A stretch of 64,000 bases of DNA, from contig JBOFOQ010000020.1 in assembly GCA_051659505.1 (NCBI GenBank), positions 25,762-89,761 on the forward strand, in the 5' to 3' direction. Position 1 is the first letter of the stretch. The number at the start of each line of letters is the position of its first letter. A program made the position numbers and the translations under genes. This stretch comes from JAGNZR01 sp051659505 (GTDB lineage: Bacteria > Fusobacteriota > Fusobacteriia > Fusobacteriales > Fusobacteriaceae). The notes under the pieces were generated by a model that made no database searches, was not told where the DNA came from, and worked only from the letters and a program-made list of their open reading frames with translations. Positions 26,088 to 36,154 of this stretch are shown piece by piece.

Positions 26088-29000
26088 TTAAAGTTTTGAT
26101 TCTATTGTATAGGTAAATTCAATTGAATTTTCAGACTTTATTAAATATTCTTCATGAGTTGTAGCTCCCCATGAATCATCGCCTCCAACACCCATTTGAA
26201 TTTTATTTATATTTAGTACTGTGTAATTAATTTTTGGAAGATCTTGGTGATGATATGCATTTTCTAGCTCATGAACGGTATATGGTAATGCACTAAATTC
26301 CATATTATCAGAAGTTATCTTTAGTCCTAAGCCACTTTTATTTGTTATTGTAAACCATCTTACATCAGTATGGTTTCCACATTCTTGAGGAATGACATAT
26401 TGACTCATTTCATCATTTATATCTCTTTTAAAAATTCCTAGTCTAGCTCCATGTTTTCTGTCTACGTAGCTTTCTTCTGGTCCATTTCCATAAAATTCTA
26501 TTTGATTATATTCCATTGGAATTTTAAAAGTTGTTCCAAAAGCTGGCATTTCAGCTAAACCTTTACAACCAGTATATTTCATAGTCACTCTTATTTTTCC
26601 GTTAGATTCAACACTATACTCTAGTGTACATTGAGATGCTGGCACAGTAGGTAGGTCATAAATATAGGTAATTACAGCTCTATTTTCTTTTTCCTCTAAT
26701 GTTACAACATAATGCTTAGCGTAAAGAGAAGCTATTTTCCATTGAGCCGTTCTATATCCCAACTTGTTACCTTTATCATTATCAGTTAAAGCTCTCCAAA
26801 AATTTGGCATTATAGGAGCTTTTATATACTCATTACCTAAATATTTCATAGAAATTATAGAACCGTATCCTTTAGAAAAAATATGATGGAAACCTTCACC
26901 TTTTACACCTATATTAACATCGCAATCTTCAATATTAAAAATTTTATTCTCTAGTTTTTCAACTTCTCCTTCAACTTTATAAATATATTGTCCAAAGGCA
27001 ACTTCATGTCCTATTAAAGCATAATTTCTAGATTCTTTTAAATTTAATGTAACTTCTACAACATACTCTCCTGGCATTTCAAATTCAGGTATTTCTAATA
27101 TAAAATTGTTATCATTTAAAGGTTTTAAATCTAAAACTGTTGTTTTACTAAAAATTTCTACTCCATCTCTTAGTATTTTATATATAGTATTATAAGTATT
27201 TATATTTGTAAATAAACTTCTATTTTTTATCATTACACTGTTTTTACTAGGAAATATTTTGTAGTCACTAAATAACATCTTAACTTCCTGCATTTTAGGA
27301 GAAGGTTTTCTATCCCCATAAACTAATCCATTTACGCAAAAATTGTAATCTGTAGGTCTATCATCAAAATCTCCACCAAAAGCCAAGTACTCATTTCCAT
27401 TTTTGTCTTTTGTCATTATTGCTTGATCTATATAATCCCAAATAAATCCACCTTGATACATAGGATATTTCTCTTCTAATTCAGTATATTTATGTAATCC
27501 ACCATTAGAGTTCCCCATGGCATGAGAGTATTCACAATTAATAAAAGGTTTAGTCGGGTTATTATTTAAAAATTCTTCGATATCTACAACTTTAGCATAC
27601 ATTCTACTTTCCATATCTGAAGTATCATTGTATCTTCTATCCCAGAAAATACCTTCGTAATGAACAATTCTTGTGGGATCAGTTTCTCTAAAGTATTGAG
27701 AAAGTTTATATAGATTTTCTCCACCATAAGCTTCGTTTCCACAAGACCATATTATTATAGAAGGATGATTTTTATCTCGTTCTAACATAGATTTACCTCT
27801 GTCTAAAACACACATTAGCCATTCAGGTTTTCCATCTGGAACAACAAAATCTGGTTTGCAAGCTCCCATCTTTTGCCACGTACCATGAGATTCTATATTA
27901 GCCTCATCTATAACATAAAGCCCATACTCATCACACAGTTCATACCATCTAGAGATATTCGGATAATGAGAAGTTCTTACAGAGTTAAAGTTATTAGCTT
28001 TTAAGAATTTAATATCCCAAAGCATCTCATCTTCTGAAACTACTCTTCCGTTGTAGCAACTAAATTCATGACGGTTAACACCTTTAAATACTATACGTTC
28101 ACCATTTATAAGCATAAGTTTTTCTTTTATTTCAAACTTTCTAATTCCAATTTTTCCTGGGATAACTTCTATAAGTTCTTCTGTTTCAAAATCAGTTATA
28201 TAGATATAGCTTGTGTAAAGATATGGATTTTCTGCACTCCATAATTTAGGTTTTTTTACTTCCATAGAAAATTCTACAAGTTCATTAGTTGTTTCTAAGT
28301 TAATACTACTAACTAAATTGTTTTCTCTATCAAAAATTTCTTTTTTTATTTTTACTTTTATCTTATTTTTATTTTTAAATTTAAGAATATTATTAACTGT
28401 TGAAGAAGTAAAGTTATCGGTTAATTCAGTTGTTACACTTAAATCTCTTACATGAACTTTAGGAACAGTATAAATATATACATCTCTGAAAATTCCAGAA
28501 AGTCTCCAAAAATCTTGATCTTCCAACCAACTACCACTACACCATTTATATACTTCAACAGCTAAAGTGTTTTCTCCTTCTACTAAATAATTAGAAATTT
28601 CGAATTCAGCAGGAGTAAAACTATCTTCACTATATCCAACAAACTCACCATTTACCCAAATATTAAAAGCAGACTCTACTCCTTGAAAAGAGATATAAAC
28701 AGATTTTTTATCCCAATTACCAGGAACAGTAAATTTTTTAATATATGAGCTTATAGGATTGGTTTCTGTTGGAACCATTGGAGGAATTAATTTTTCATTT
28801 CCATCCCAAGGATACATAGTATTTACATAATGTAAGTTTCCGTATCCTTGCATTTCAACATGACCAGGAACTTTTATTGTATTCCATTTAGAGCTGTCAA
28901 ATTGTTTTTCATAAAAATTTTTAACTCTAAGTTCTAAATTTTTAGCATAACTAATTTTCCAAATTCCATTTAAAGATTTTACTAAATTTTCATCATTATT

Positions 29001-29093
29001 TTTCATCGATAAAATACTAGTGTAATACTTGTGATCTGAATGTGCTTCTAATCTATTGATTTGAAAACATTCAGGATTAATTAAATGTTTCAT
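26088..29093 (-). CDS. lacZ: Beta-galactosidase (GH2)
   Basis: A large cytosolic GH2 beta-galactosidase that splits lactose and related beta-galactosides. The five-domain LacZ plan is complete at 1001 aa: sugar-binding N-terminus, GVNRHEFSCYNGRVVSEDEM before the barrel, acid/base Glu in WSCGNEAYGG (near 448), nucleophile Glu in NCEYSHAMGNSNGG (near 517), and a C-terminal beta-sandwich ending in the Bgal_small_N domain (GPEESYVDRKHGARLG). It stands between the symporter (125-base gap without a gene) and galT. No signal peptide is present, so the sugar must be imported first. Confidence 0.96.
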   Translation of the reverse strand: MKHLINPECFQINRLEAHSDHKYYTSILSMKNNDENLVKSLNGIWKISYAKNLELRVKNFYEKQFDSSKWNTIKVPGHVEMQGYGNLHYVNTMYPWDGNEKLIPPMVPTETNPISSYIKKFTVPGNWDKKSVYISFQGVESAFNIWVNGEFVGYSEDSFTPAEFEISNYLVEGENTLAVEVYKWCSGSWLEDQDFWRLSGIFRDVYIYTVPKVHVRDLSVTTELTDNFTSSTVNNILKFKNKNKIKVKIKKEIFDRENNLVSSINLETTNELVEFSMEVKKPKLWSAENPYLYTSYIYITDFETEELIEVIPGKIGIRKFEIKEKLMLINGERIVFKGVNRHEFSCYNGRVVSEDEMLWDIKFLKANNFNSVRTSHYPNISRWYELCDEYGLYVIDEANIESHGTWQKMGACKPDFVVPDGKPEWLMCVLDRGKSMLERDKNHPSIIIWSCGNEAYGGENLYKLSQYFRETDPTRIVHYEGIFWDRRYNDTSDMESRMYAKVVDIEEFLNNNPTKPFINCEYSHAMGNSNGGLHKYTELEEKYPMYQGGFIWDYIDQAIMTKDKNGNEYLAFGGDFDDRPTDYNFCVNGLVYGDRKPSPKMQEVKMLFSDYKIFPSKNSVMIKNRSLFTNINTYNTIYKILRDGVEIFSKTTVLDLKPLNDNNFILEIPEFEMPGEYVVEVTLNLKESRNYALIGHEVAFGQYIYKVEGEVEKLENKIFNIEDCDVNIGVKGEGFHHIFSKGYGSIISMKYLGNEYIKAPIMPNFWRALTDNDKGNKLGYRTAQWKIASLYAKHYVVTLEEKENRAVITYIYDLPTVPASQCTLEYSVESNGKIRVTMKYTGCKGLAEMPAFGTTFKIPMEYNQIEFYGNGPEESYVDRKHGARLGIFKRDINDEMSQYVIPQECGNHTDVRWFTITNKSGLGLKITSDNMEFSALPYTVHELENAYHHQDLPKINYTVLNINKIQMGVGGDDSWGATTHEEYLIKSENSIEFTYTIESKL

Positions 29094-29218
29094 ATATATC
29101 TCCTTTTTAATTTACGATTAACGTTTAAAAAAATTACCTAAAAACTAATATTATGTTTTTTCAGTAATTTTTTTAAACTAATTTATATTTTTTATTGTAA
29201 TTTAGATTACTTCTTTTT

Positions 29219-30604
29219 TTAAAATTCTCCCTTTAAATTATACTCATTTTCAGTGCCTTCTATTTCTCTGTTATTTAAAGTTTCAATGATTTCTTCGTGA
29301 TACTCTCCATTAAGTTTATAGTACTTTTTATAGATTATATATCCAACAATCGCTAAAATAATTGGAATAAATATCATAAGGATTTTAATTCCTGTAATTG
29401 TATCAACACTCTGAGCAATATTAGGTACATAACCTACTATTGTAAGTCCCATACCAATTAACCATCCACTTATAGCAGAAGCTGTTTTTACTAGCAAAGT
29501 TTGAACTGAGAAAACAACACTTTCATTTCTTGTACCAAATTTATATTGTCCATAGTCAACAACGTCAGCTAGCATAACAGTTGAAATACCTAAAGATAAT
29601 CCACTTCCAAATTTAACAACAGCTCCTGAAAGACCTACTAATAAAGTACTAGAAGGTGCTAGGATTCCTGCTACAAATAGACCTAAAAATCCTATTACTG
29701 GAAAAGTACAAGCTGCTTTAAATACATTTTGTCTACCAAATACTCTAGAAAATACAGGGAAAAATAAAAGTGCACTTATTTCTGCTACTCCTGAAAATCC
29801 AGTAAAGATAGAAAACATACTTTCCTCTCCTGTTACATATTTAAAATAATATATTGCAACTCCACCTGAAAGTTGAACCATTAAATTAAACATAAGTATA
29901 GTTCCTATAAGTGCAACTAACTGATCATTCTCTGCTATTAGTCTAAAAGCATCTTTCAAATTAATTTTTTCAGATTTTTTTTCTTCCACAACTTCTTCTT
30001 TTACATTTATAACAGTTAGTACAGATGAAAAAATAAAGAAAACAGCTATTCCCATAGCTAAAACAGAAAATCCTTTTAGCTGATTCCCCTTACCTAATAG
30101 AGCTATTAATGGAAGTCCAAAACTTCCTAGAGATAGCCAAGCTGCTGAAGCAAAAATTCTTGGAATTACTGCTATTTGCTCTCTTTCTTTTTTATTTTTA
30201 GAAAGTGAAGGTATCATAGACCAATAAGGTATATCCATTATAGTATAAGTCATACCCCAAAGAATGTAAACGATAGAAACATAAGCATAAAGCCCTTTTC
30301 CTGCTAGACCATTTGGAATTGTAAACATAGCTACTAAAACTACAGCATTTAAAACTGTTCCTATTAGTATCCAAGGACGAAATTTACCCCATTTCGTACG
30401 AGTATTATCAACTATCATTCCCATAGCTGGATCGTTTATAGCGTCCCACATTCTAGCTACAAGAAATAGAGTTCCCACAAAAGCTGGGGCTAGTCCCACT
30501 ACATCTGTAAAATAAAACATTAAATATATATATACTATAGCACATGCATAGTCTTTTCCTAAAGCCCCAATTCCATATGAAAGTTTTCCTTTAAATCCTA
30601 GCAT
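29219..30604 (-). CDS. GPH-family sugar:cation symporter (MelB/LacS-like)
   Basis: An inner-membrane carrier of the glycoside-pentoside-hexuronide family with twelve predicted helices. It has the signatures LSYGIGALGKDYACAIVY at the start, WDAINDPAMGMIVDNT near 55-70 (the MelB cation-site Asp region) and KWGKFRPWILIG. No C-terminal EIIA domain is present, unlike LacS of streptococci. I use the ATG at 30604, six bases after GGGAGG; an upstream TTG at 30625 would place the ribosome site inside the gene. It lies 23 bases behind the alpha-galactosidase gene, so its cargo is probably melibiose, raffinose-type sugars or lactose. Confidence 0.9.
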   Translation of the reverse strand: MLGFKGKLSYGIGALGKDYACAIVYIYLMFYFTDVVGLAPAFVGTLFLVARMWDAINDPAMGMIVDNTRTKWGKFRPWILIGTVLNAVVLVAMFTIPNGLAGKGLYAYVSIVYILWGMTYTIMDIPYWSMIPSLSKNKKEREQIAVIPRIFASAAWLSLGSFGLPLIALLGKGNQLKGFSVLAMGIAVFFIFSSVLTVINVKEEVVEEKKSEKINLKDAFRLIAENDQLVALIGTILMFNLMVQLSGGVAIYYFKYVTGEESMFSIFTGFSGVAEISALLFFPVFSRVFGRQNVFKAACTFPVIGFLGLFVAGILAPSSTLLVGLSGAVVKFGSGLSLGISTVMLADVVDYGQYKFGTRNESVVFSVQTLLVKTASAISGWLIGMGLTIVGYVPNIAQSVDTITGIKILMIFIPIILAIVGYIIYKKYYKLNGEYHEEIIETLNNREIEGTENEYNLKGEF

Positions 30605-30627
30605 TTTTTTCCTCCCTTTTTTCAATA

Positions 30628-32688
30628 CTATTTTAGTTTTACAATTAAGCTATCATAATCTCCGACTAATCTTATGTCTATACCTATATTCATTAAGTAG
30701 TTTCCTGATTTAGATACTTCTTCTCCATTTAAAACAAACGTATAAACTTTATTTTTATCTAAAGCCCTTAACTTAATATTAGCACCTTTATGACCTATCT
30801 TTGTGCTTGTTAAAAAAGCAAATAAAAGTGTTTCTTTTTCCCTTGTGTACTGAAAAAATTTATAATTATTTGTAGAAGTATTCTCCAGTCTATAGAAATC
30901 TCCTTCTTGAACCGTTTCTCTAATTTCTTTATATTCTTTTATCATCTCTTTTGAAAGGTTTATTTCTTCAGTAGTAAAGTTTAATATTTTACAACCTATA
31001 CCTAAAGTTCCCATCATTGCAGAGTGATAACGAAATTTTAACGGTATTTCTCTTCTAGATAAGAAATTAGGTACATCTGTTACCCAAGCTCTCATAGCTT
31101 TAATTGGATAAATATATGAATAACTATCTTGAATAGTAATTCTATCTAAGGCATCTGTATTATCACTAGTCCAAAAATCATCAAAATGTTCTAAAGCTCC
31201 AAAATCGATTCTTCCACCACCAGAAGCACAAGCTTCCATAAGAACATGTGGGTATTTAGCTTTAACTTTATCCACAATCTCATAAACTGCCACTATATGC
31301 TTGTACCAAATATCTTGTTCTATACTTGCTTGAGATATTGGACGATTTGCATCCCACTTTATGTAATCTATATCGTTTTTACTCAAAAGTTCATCTATCA
31401 TGTTAAAAATAAAATCTGATACTTCTTTTTTAGAAAGATTCAAAACATATTGACCACGAGAAGTATTAGTAACTCTTTTTGGTAAAGAATATATCCAGTC
31501 AGGATGTGCCTTATAGAGGTCTGTAGCAGGATTTACCATTTCAGGTTCTATCCAAATTCCAAACTTCATTCCTAACCCTTTAACTTCATCTATTAGAGGT
31601 TTTAACCCATTAGGGAACTTATGAGAATTTATCCACCAATCTCCAAGACCATCTTCTATACTGTCACGACGACCAAACCAACCGTCATCAACAACAAATA
31701 ATTCAGTTCCTAATTCAGCAGCAGACTTAGCTAACTTTATTTGCTCATCACAACAAACTTTAAACTCTGTAGCCTCCCAAGAATTATAAAGAACTTCACG
31801 AGTTTGTTTATCTCTCATTATTCTTCTTCCGTAAGTATGAAGTCTGTGACTCATAGTTTCTAAACCTTTATTTGTATATCCAGAAACAACTATAGGAGTT
31901 ACAAAATTCTCTCCAGGTTGCAATAAATGCATAAAGTCGTAGTCGTTTAATCCTAGCGAAACAGTTGTTTCCTCATATTGAGTTTGTTCTACGACACCTT
32001 TAAAATTACCACTAAATTTTAATGCTCCAAAGTAAACTTCTCCTGATGTCTCAGTTGCATCTCTATCTAATATAAAATAAGGATTGTGATTATGTGTAGA
32101 AATTCCTCTTCTATTTTCTAAAACTATTTTTCCATAATTTAATTTTTGTTTAAATAATTGATGTTCTGCTCCCCAGTGTCCATGAGTATTTCGTAAATTA
32201 AGTTCTCTATAAGGTATATGAAATTGTGCTGAGTAAATAGAAACAATCTCAAGGACTTCTTTACTTAGATTTTCTAAAGTTACCCATCTTTCTATTAAAT
32301 CTAATTCAGCTAAAACTCTGTAGTGTAGAATTAATTTTATTCCATAAGCTTCATCAAAAAGTTCTATATCAAGCTGGTCATTTTCAATTTTATAACTTTT
32401 ATATTCAAATTTAGAGCCTCTTGAACCATCATAAAATTTAAGTTTTAAACAATTTTCTTTATATCTTAAATTTCCATGAATTGGAAACTCTTCAGGTGTT
32501 ATTTCGTATACAGGATCATTGGTTGAAACTTCAGATAAAATTGGAACTTCAATTTCTTCAACATTTTCAATTTTTTTACCCCAGTAAATATGTCTTAAAA
32601 GTCCATTGTCATCTAATGCAAAAATGTAGGATGTATTTTTTGTGTTTAAAGAAAATTTATCTTTATCTAGTGATAATTTTATATTCAT
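30628..32688 (-). CDS. Alpha-galactosidase (GH36)
   Basis: A cytosolic GH36 enzyme that releases galactose from melibiose, raffinose and similar sugars. The nucleophile Asp lies in YIKWDANRP (near 445) and the acid/base Asp in SDNTDALDR (near 505). EVLYNSWEATEF and LFVVDDGWFGRR mark the barrel start. The length (686 aa) fits AgaA/RafA. I start at the ATG at 32688 because AAAGGAG lies 5-11 bases upstream; a 10-codon longer frame would include that site. It is the first gene of the galactoside operon and sits behind a strong promoter with an operator-like palindrome. Confidence 0.93.
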   Translation of the reverse strand: MNIKLSLDKDKFSLNTKNTSYIFALDDNGLLRHIYWGKKIENVEEIEVPILSEVSTNDPVYEITPEEFPIHGNLRYKENCLKLKFYDGSRGSKFEYKSYKIENDQLDIELFDEAYGIKLILHYRVLAELDLIERWVTLENLSKEVLEIVSIYSAQFHIPYRELNLRNTHGHWGAEHQLFKQKLNYGKIVLENRRGISTHNHNPYFILDRDATETSGEVYFGALKFSGNFKGVVEQTQYEETTVSLGLNDYDFMHLLQPGENFVTPIVVSGYTNKGLETMSHRLHTYGRRIMRDKQTREVLYNSWEATEFKVCCDEQIKLAKSAAELGTELFVVDDGWFGRRDSIEDGLGDWWINSHKFPNGLKPLIDEVKGLGMKFGIWIEPEMVNPATDLYKAHPDWIYSLPKRVTNTSRGQYVLNLSKKEVSDFIFNMIDELLSKNDIDYIKWDANRPISQASIEQDIWYKHIVAVYEIVDKVKAKYPHVLMEACASGGGRIDFGALEHFDDFWTSDNTDALDRITIQDSYSYIYPIKAMRAWVTDVPNFLSRREIPLKFRYHSAMMGTLGIGCKILNFTTEEINLSKEMIKEYKEIRETVQEGDFYRLENTSTNNYKFFQYTREKETLLFAFLTSTKIGHKGANIKLRALDKNKVYTFVLNGEEVSKSGNYLMNIGIDIRLVGDYDSLIVKLK

Positions 32689-32727
32689 AACTCTCCTTTT
32701 TTTATTTTTAAATTTCACACATCTATT

Positions 32728-32739
32728 TTACACGTGTAA
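32728..32739 (-). promoter_or_regulatory. LacI-type operator palindrome
   Basis: TTACACGTGTAA is a perfect 12-base palindrome with the central CG typical of LacI-family operators. It lies 3 bases downstream of the -10 box and covers the expected transcription start. The divergently minded regulator encoded just upstream (32947-33915) is the likely binder. Confidence 0.65.
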
Positions 32740-32742
32740 GTA

Positions 32743-32771
32743 ATAATACTATTTTTTATTAATCTTGTCAA
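32743..32771 (-). promoter_or_regulatory. Promoter of the galactoside operon
   Basis: On the minus strand TTGACA (32771-32766), 17 bases and TATTAT (32748-32743) form a near-consensus promoter before the alpha-galactosidase gene. The rest of the gap up to the regulator stop (32947) contains an AAGTGTT/AACACT inverted repeat and no gene. Confidence 0.8.
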
Positions 32772-32946
32772 CACTTTTTCTAGTTAAGTGTTTTTAATAT
32801 AACACTAGTGCTCCATATTAGGACTTAAAACCTATTGCCGAACTAGATATTTTTTAGTATTAAAAAACAAATATTTTTATCCGATTATTTGCAAACATTT
32901 TGTACTATAATAAAAAAGACCACAACTGAAAGATTAATTCTTTCTC

Positions 32947-33915
32947 TTATGGTCTTTTTATAAATTGTGTAGGTATCAATATTTTTTTATTAGTTTCGTT
33001 GTTTTTCATAAGTAGAAATATATTTTTTATTATTTCATGATTGTTATGGGCAATACTTGAAAGATTTGAAGCGATATATTCAGTTATTACTAAATTGTCA
33101 AATCCAATTACAGTTAGTTCTATTCCACGTTCTTTAAAAGCTTCGTGAACACCTATTGCCATAGCATCATTCATTGCAAAAACAGAATCGTGTTTATCAG
33201 GAGAAATTATTTTCCCAACTTTGTATCCACTTTCTTTGTAAAAGTCACCTGAATAATAATCTATTTTAACTCCTAATTCTTTTGAAACTTTATTCAAATG
33301 TTCGATTTTGTCTTCAGTAGCTATTTTTATATTATTTTTTCCTTTTATAACTGCTAAAGAGTTCTTACCGGAATTTTTTAAATCCCTTAGCATTTCTTCT
33401 ATTCCTGTTCTAGAATCAGAAATTATGCAATTATAGTTTTCTGAGGGTGCCTCAAAATCAAAAAATATTATTTGAGTATTTTTTAAATTTTTTAGTGACT
33501 CGATATTGGGATCTTCGCTATTCATACCAAGAAAAATAGCTGTTCTCAAATTTTGTTCTTTACAAATAGTACTGTAAGAAACAAACTCTCTGGTTTTATC
33601 CTTATCCGTATAAAACAGAAGATTATATCCTTTCTCCTTCATTTCTATCATAATATCTTGTAGAAGTTCTCCGTAATAATAAAACATTCTATCTTCTTTT
33701 TTTTCAGGAAAATTAAGTAGAAAAATTCCAACAACATCATTTTTTTTCATAACTAAATTTCTTGCTCCCATATTTGGAACATATCCAGTTTCTTCTACTA
33801 TTTTTAGTATCTTTTTTCTAATCTCTTCACTGGGGCCTTTTTTATTATTGATGACCATGGAAACTGTTGCATGACTTACTCCAGCTATTTTACCAATCTC
33901 TCTTATTGTTATCAT
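32947..33915 (-). CDS. LacI-family transcriptional regulator of the galactoside cluster
   Basis: A DNA-binding repressor of 322 aa. The N-terminal LacI helix-turn-helix with hinge reads ITIREIGKIAGVSHATVSMV (2-21), followed by a periplasmic-binding-protein-like sugar domain; AMAIGVHEAFKERGI is the typical C-terminal segment. I start at the ATG at 33915, preceded by AAAGAGGAAAAC; a GTG at 33954 would add 13 residues before the helix-turn-helix. It sits immediately upstream of, and in the same direction as, the alpha-galactosidase operon, and the CG-centred palindrome at 32728-32739 is its probable target. Galactose or a galactoside is the likely inducer. Confidence 0.9.
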   Translation of the reverse strand: MITIREIGKIAGVSHATVSMVINNKKGPSEEIRKKILKIVEETGYVPNMGARNLVMKKNDVVGIFLLNFPEKKEDRMFYYYGELLQDIMIEMKEKGYNLLFYTDKDKTREFVSYSTICKEQNLRTAIFLGMNSEDPNIESLKNLKNTQIIFFDFEAPSENYNCIISDSRTGIEEMLRDLKNSGKNSLAVIKGKNNIKIATEDKIEHLNKVSKELGVKIDYYSGDFYKESGYKVGKIISPDKHDSVFAMNDAMAIGVHEAFKERGIELTVIGFDNLVITEYIASNLSSIAHNNHEIIKNIFLLMKNNETNKKILIPTQFIKRP

Positions 33916-34123
33916 TGTTTTCCTCTTTTTATAGTCTTTTATTAATGCTATCACAGATATATAGAACAGTCAATACTATCTTGATTTTTAAATCATATGC
34001 TAAATTGCAAGTTTAATTGTCCCAAATTTTCAAAAAAATTAATTCATTCAAAATTCTGCTATTTCTACTTTAAAAAAGATTAAACATCCACTAGTACCTG
34101 CACTTAATAGTTTTTTTAGCACT

Positions 34124-34196
34124 AAAAAAAAATCATGTCATAAGAAAGAGGGAAATCTTTTTTCAGAAATCTCTTATATTTTACATGATTTTTTTT
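34124..34196. terminator. Long bidirectional terminator downstream of the Septu pair
   Basis: AAAAAATCATGT pairs with ACATGATTTTTT, and inside it ATAAGA/TCTTAT extends the stem. It separates ptuB from the LacI gene. Otherwise the 350 bases between these genes (33916-34265) hold no coding frame that I can support. Confidence 0.7.
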
Positions 34197-34265
34197 ATTT
34201 TTTGAGTATAAGGTGGTTTTACTTCTAAGTAGTTACTCTATTCATTTGTAAAGAAACTATCAACT

Positions 34266-34868
34266 CTATATGATATCTTTATTTTCAATCATAAATTCTC
34301 TTAGACTTCTATACTCTCTAATTGAGTCTAAATCTTTAATAGAGTCTAAATACTCAATAGAGCGTTTCCATTTTAATATAAAGACTTTTCTAGCACTTGC
34401 TAACCTTTTATTATTTAAATTTAAAAGTTCAATTGTTATTTCGGCTTTTGTTAACTCTATTCCATCAGTAAATTTAGGTTTTATTTTTCCAGTTTTCACA
34501 TCATAAGTAAAATAATCTGCGGGATCTTCTAATACTGGGTTTATAAAATTAGGATCCCATTTATTTCCTTTGCTATTTCCACATGATTTAGGAGTTTTAC
34601 AAGCTGTTATAAGATTATTAAAATCTTGAAACTCTTCTTTAAATTTGTCTTTAGGTTTTATATGCTCAGTTTCACTACTTTCAACATCTATTTCAATTTC
34701 ACAATATGGACAACAAAAATCTTGTTCTTTTAGAAGAGAATGTTTTCTAAGGCATTGCTTAATTTCAGGATGATTATTATAATCACCCCAATTTTTCATC
34801 TGGTTATGTTTTTTAAACTCTGTAAATTTTTCAGGCTCAGAGGTTTTATTTATTTTAAACAAAATCAC
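34266..34868 (-). CDS. ptuB: Septu anti-phage system HNH endonuclease (PtuB-like)
   Basis: The nuclease half of a Septu-type defence pair. The HNH core is CCPYCEIEIDVESSETEHIK (near 52-71), with CxxC zinc ligands, the catalytic His and the following FNNLITACKTPKSCGNSKGN holding two more Cys and the Asn. This is the TIGR02646-like layout known from PtuB. The length (200 aa) fits. Its start overlaps the end of ptuA by four bases (ATGA), so the two are coupled. In known Septu systems PtuA forms a ring-like ATPase that holds PtuB until infection, when DNA is cut. Confidence 0.85.
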   Translation of the reverse strand: MILFKINKTSEPEKFTEFKKHNQMKNWGDYNNHPEIKQCLRKHSLLKEQDFCCPYCEIEIDVESSETEHIKPKDKFKEEFQDFNNLITACKTPKSCGNSKGNKWDPNFINPVLEDPADYFTYDVKTGKIKPKFTDGIELTKAEITIELLNLNNKRLASARKVFILKWKRSIEYLDSIKDLDSIREYRSLREFMIENKDII

Positions 34869-36067
34869 TCACCTCTTTGTTCTTTCTGTTTTTTCATGAT
34901 ATTTACATCCATTTTTATAAGTATCATATCTTCATCTGTTGCTCCTAGTATATCTATCATCTCTTTAAATAAACTTTTAAACTCAGCACTTTCATACTCA
35001 TATTTATCCACTAACTCTCTTAATTTATTTATCTTATTAAATATTTCAGGAGTTCTTGTTGTCTCTAATCCCATAATATCCTCTAATATTCTATCCACAG
35101 GTTGTCCTAGAGAGCTATCTAAATCTTCGCTTTTTAAAACTTTAATCTCCTTTCTCTCTCCTCTAGTTAAAAGAATGATGCTTTCTTTTCTTACACTTCC
35201 TAGAATATGTGGAGAATGAGTTGCAATAATAATTTGATTATTTTTTCCAATTTTTTTATATACTTCAACAATCTTTTGTTGCCATTTTGGATGTAGTGAC
35301 AACTCTGGCTCATCTATTAAAATAATTGAATTTTCAGGTTCTAGCATTTTTATAGCTAAAGTTCTTATGAAAAGTTGCTTTTCTCCAGATGATAGCTCGT
35401 TTATATTAAATTCTTCTTTCAAGGAATTTTTAAAAAGAGGCATACTTTCCTCATCCTTTGATAATCCTATAAATTCAATATCTAAATCTAAAATCTCAAA
35501 GATTTCATTAATCTCTTTAGCAACCTTTTCTTTAACTTGTTTTCCTGTTAAATTCTCTTGAGTATTAGTTACATATGTTATTCTAGTAGCAATATACGAG
35601 GCTATATTGGATATTAATTCCGAATCCACAACATTTAAAAAGTTATACTTTCTTTTTAACATATTAGTTTTAGTTGCTACATCTGTAAAGTTAATTTCTG
35701 CAGGAATATATATTATTTTAGGGAGAACTTTTAAATTTTCACTAATTAATTTAAAGTTCTGGTCACCTGAATTGTTTTTTTCACAGTATTCATAAAACCC
35801 TAAATAATGCATAAAATTCGATTTTAATTTTTCTTCAATCTTTTTTTCTTCTTCTTCAAAAAGAAACTCTATACTATTAACTAAATTATTATTGTTATAG
35901 TGGCTCTTAGAAAAATATTCATAAACATATTTTAAAACATTAGTTTTTCCACTTCCATTAATTCCTGCAATAATAGTTAAATCTTTAACTTTATCATTTT
36001 CAGTAAAATCTATTTCTAAATTTTTCAAGACTTTATGGTCTTGAAAATGAATTTTCTTAACTTTCAT
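34865..36067 (-). CDS. ptuA: Septu anti-phage system AAA/ABC-type ATPase (PtuA-like)
   Basis: An OLD/ABC-like ATPase of 400 aa. It has Walker A IAGINGSGKTNVLK (near 33-46), signature LSSGEKQLFIRTLA (near 225), Walker B SIILIDEPELSLHPKWQQK (near 247) and the His switch IATHSPHILGS. Together with the HNH gene that overlaps its end it forms a complete Septu type I operon. I see no reverse transcriptase or retron RNA nearby, so it does not look like the retron form of Septu. The pair interrupts a galactoside gene cluster, which indicates insertion by horizontal transfer, though I find no integrase or repeats at its borders. Confidence 0.85.
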   Translation of the reverse strand: MKVKKIHFQDHKVLKNLEIDFTENDKVKDLTIIAGINGSGKTNVLKYVYEYFSKSHYNNNNLVNSIEFLFEEEEKKIEEKLKSNFMHYLGFYEYCEKNNSGDQNFKLISENLKVLPKIIYIPAEINFTDVATKTNMLKRKYNFLNVVDSELISNIASYIATRITYVTNTQENLTGKQVKEKVAKEINEIFEILDLDIEFIGLSKDEESMPLFKNSLKEEFNINELSSGEKQLFIRTLAIKMLEPENSIILIDEPELSLHPKWQQKIVEVYKKIGKNNQIIIATHSPHILGSVRKESIILLTRGERKEIKVLKSEDLDSSLGQPVDRILEDIMGLETTRTPEIFNKINKLRELVDKYEYESAEFKSLFKEMIDILGATDEDMILIKMDVNIMKKQKEQRGE

Positions 36068-36115
36068 CTACACCTCCTCATTTACACTTTGTTTCCTCTA
36101 TTGCTTCACATGTTT

Positions 36116-36154
36116 CTATATCAACCAAAGCAGAAAATTTTTGATAGTAGGCAT
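36116..36154 (-). other. Possible 12-codon leader ORF upstream of ptuA
   Basis: Behind a perfect AGAGGAGG site (7-base spacing) there is a 12-residue frame, MPTIKNFLLWLI. In another frame the same stretch is open for 26 codons, with a TGA overlapping the ptuA ribosome site but no start codon. It is either a leader peptide or the stub of a lost gene. An extended -10 element (TGATATAAT, 36190-36182) lies just upstream and may be the Septu promoter. Confidence 0.25.

Noticed and set aside
34016..34027. TTGTCCCAAA string similar to the IS30-like end at 63607
   Set aside because: The match is short and no partner repeat or transposase lies near the Septu genes, so it is probably chance.
34740..35219. 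159-codon plus-strand frame antisense to ptuA and ptuB
   Set aside because: It has no ribosome site and overlaps two well-supported genes entirely.
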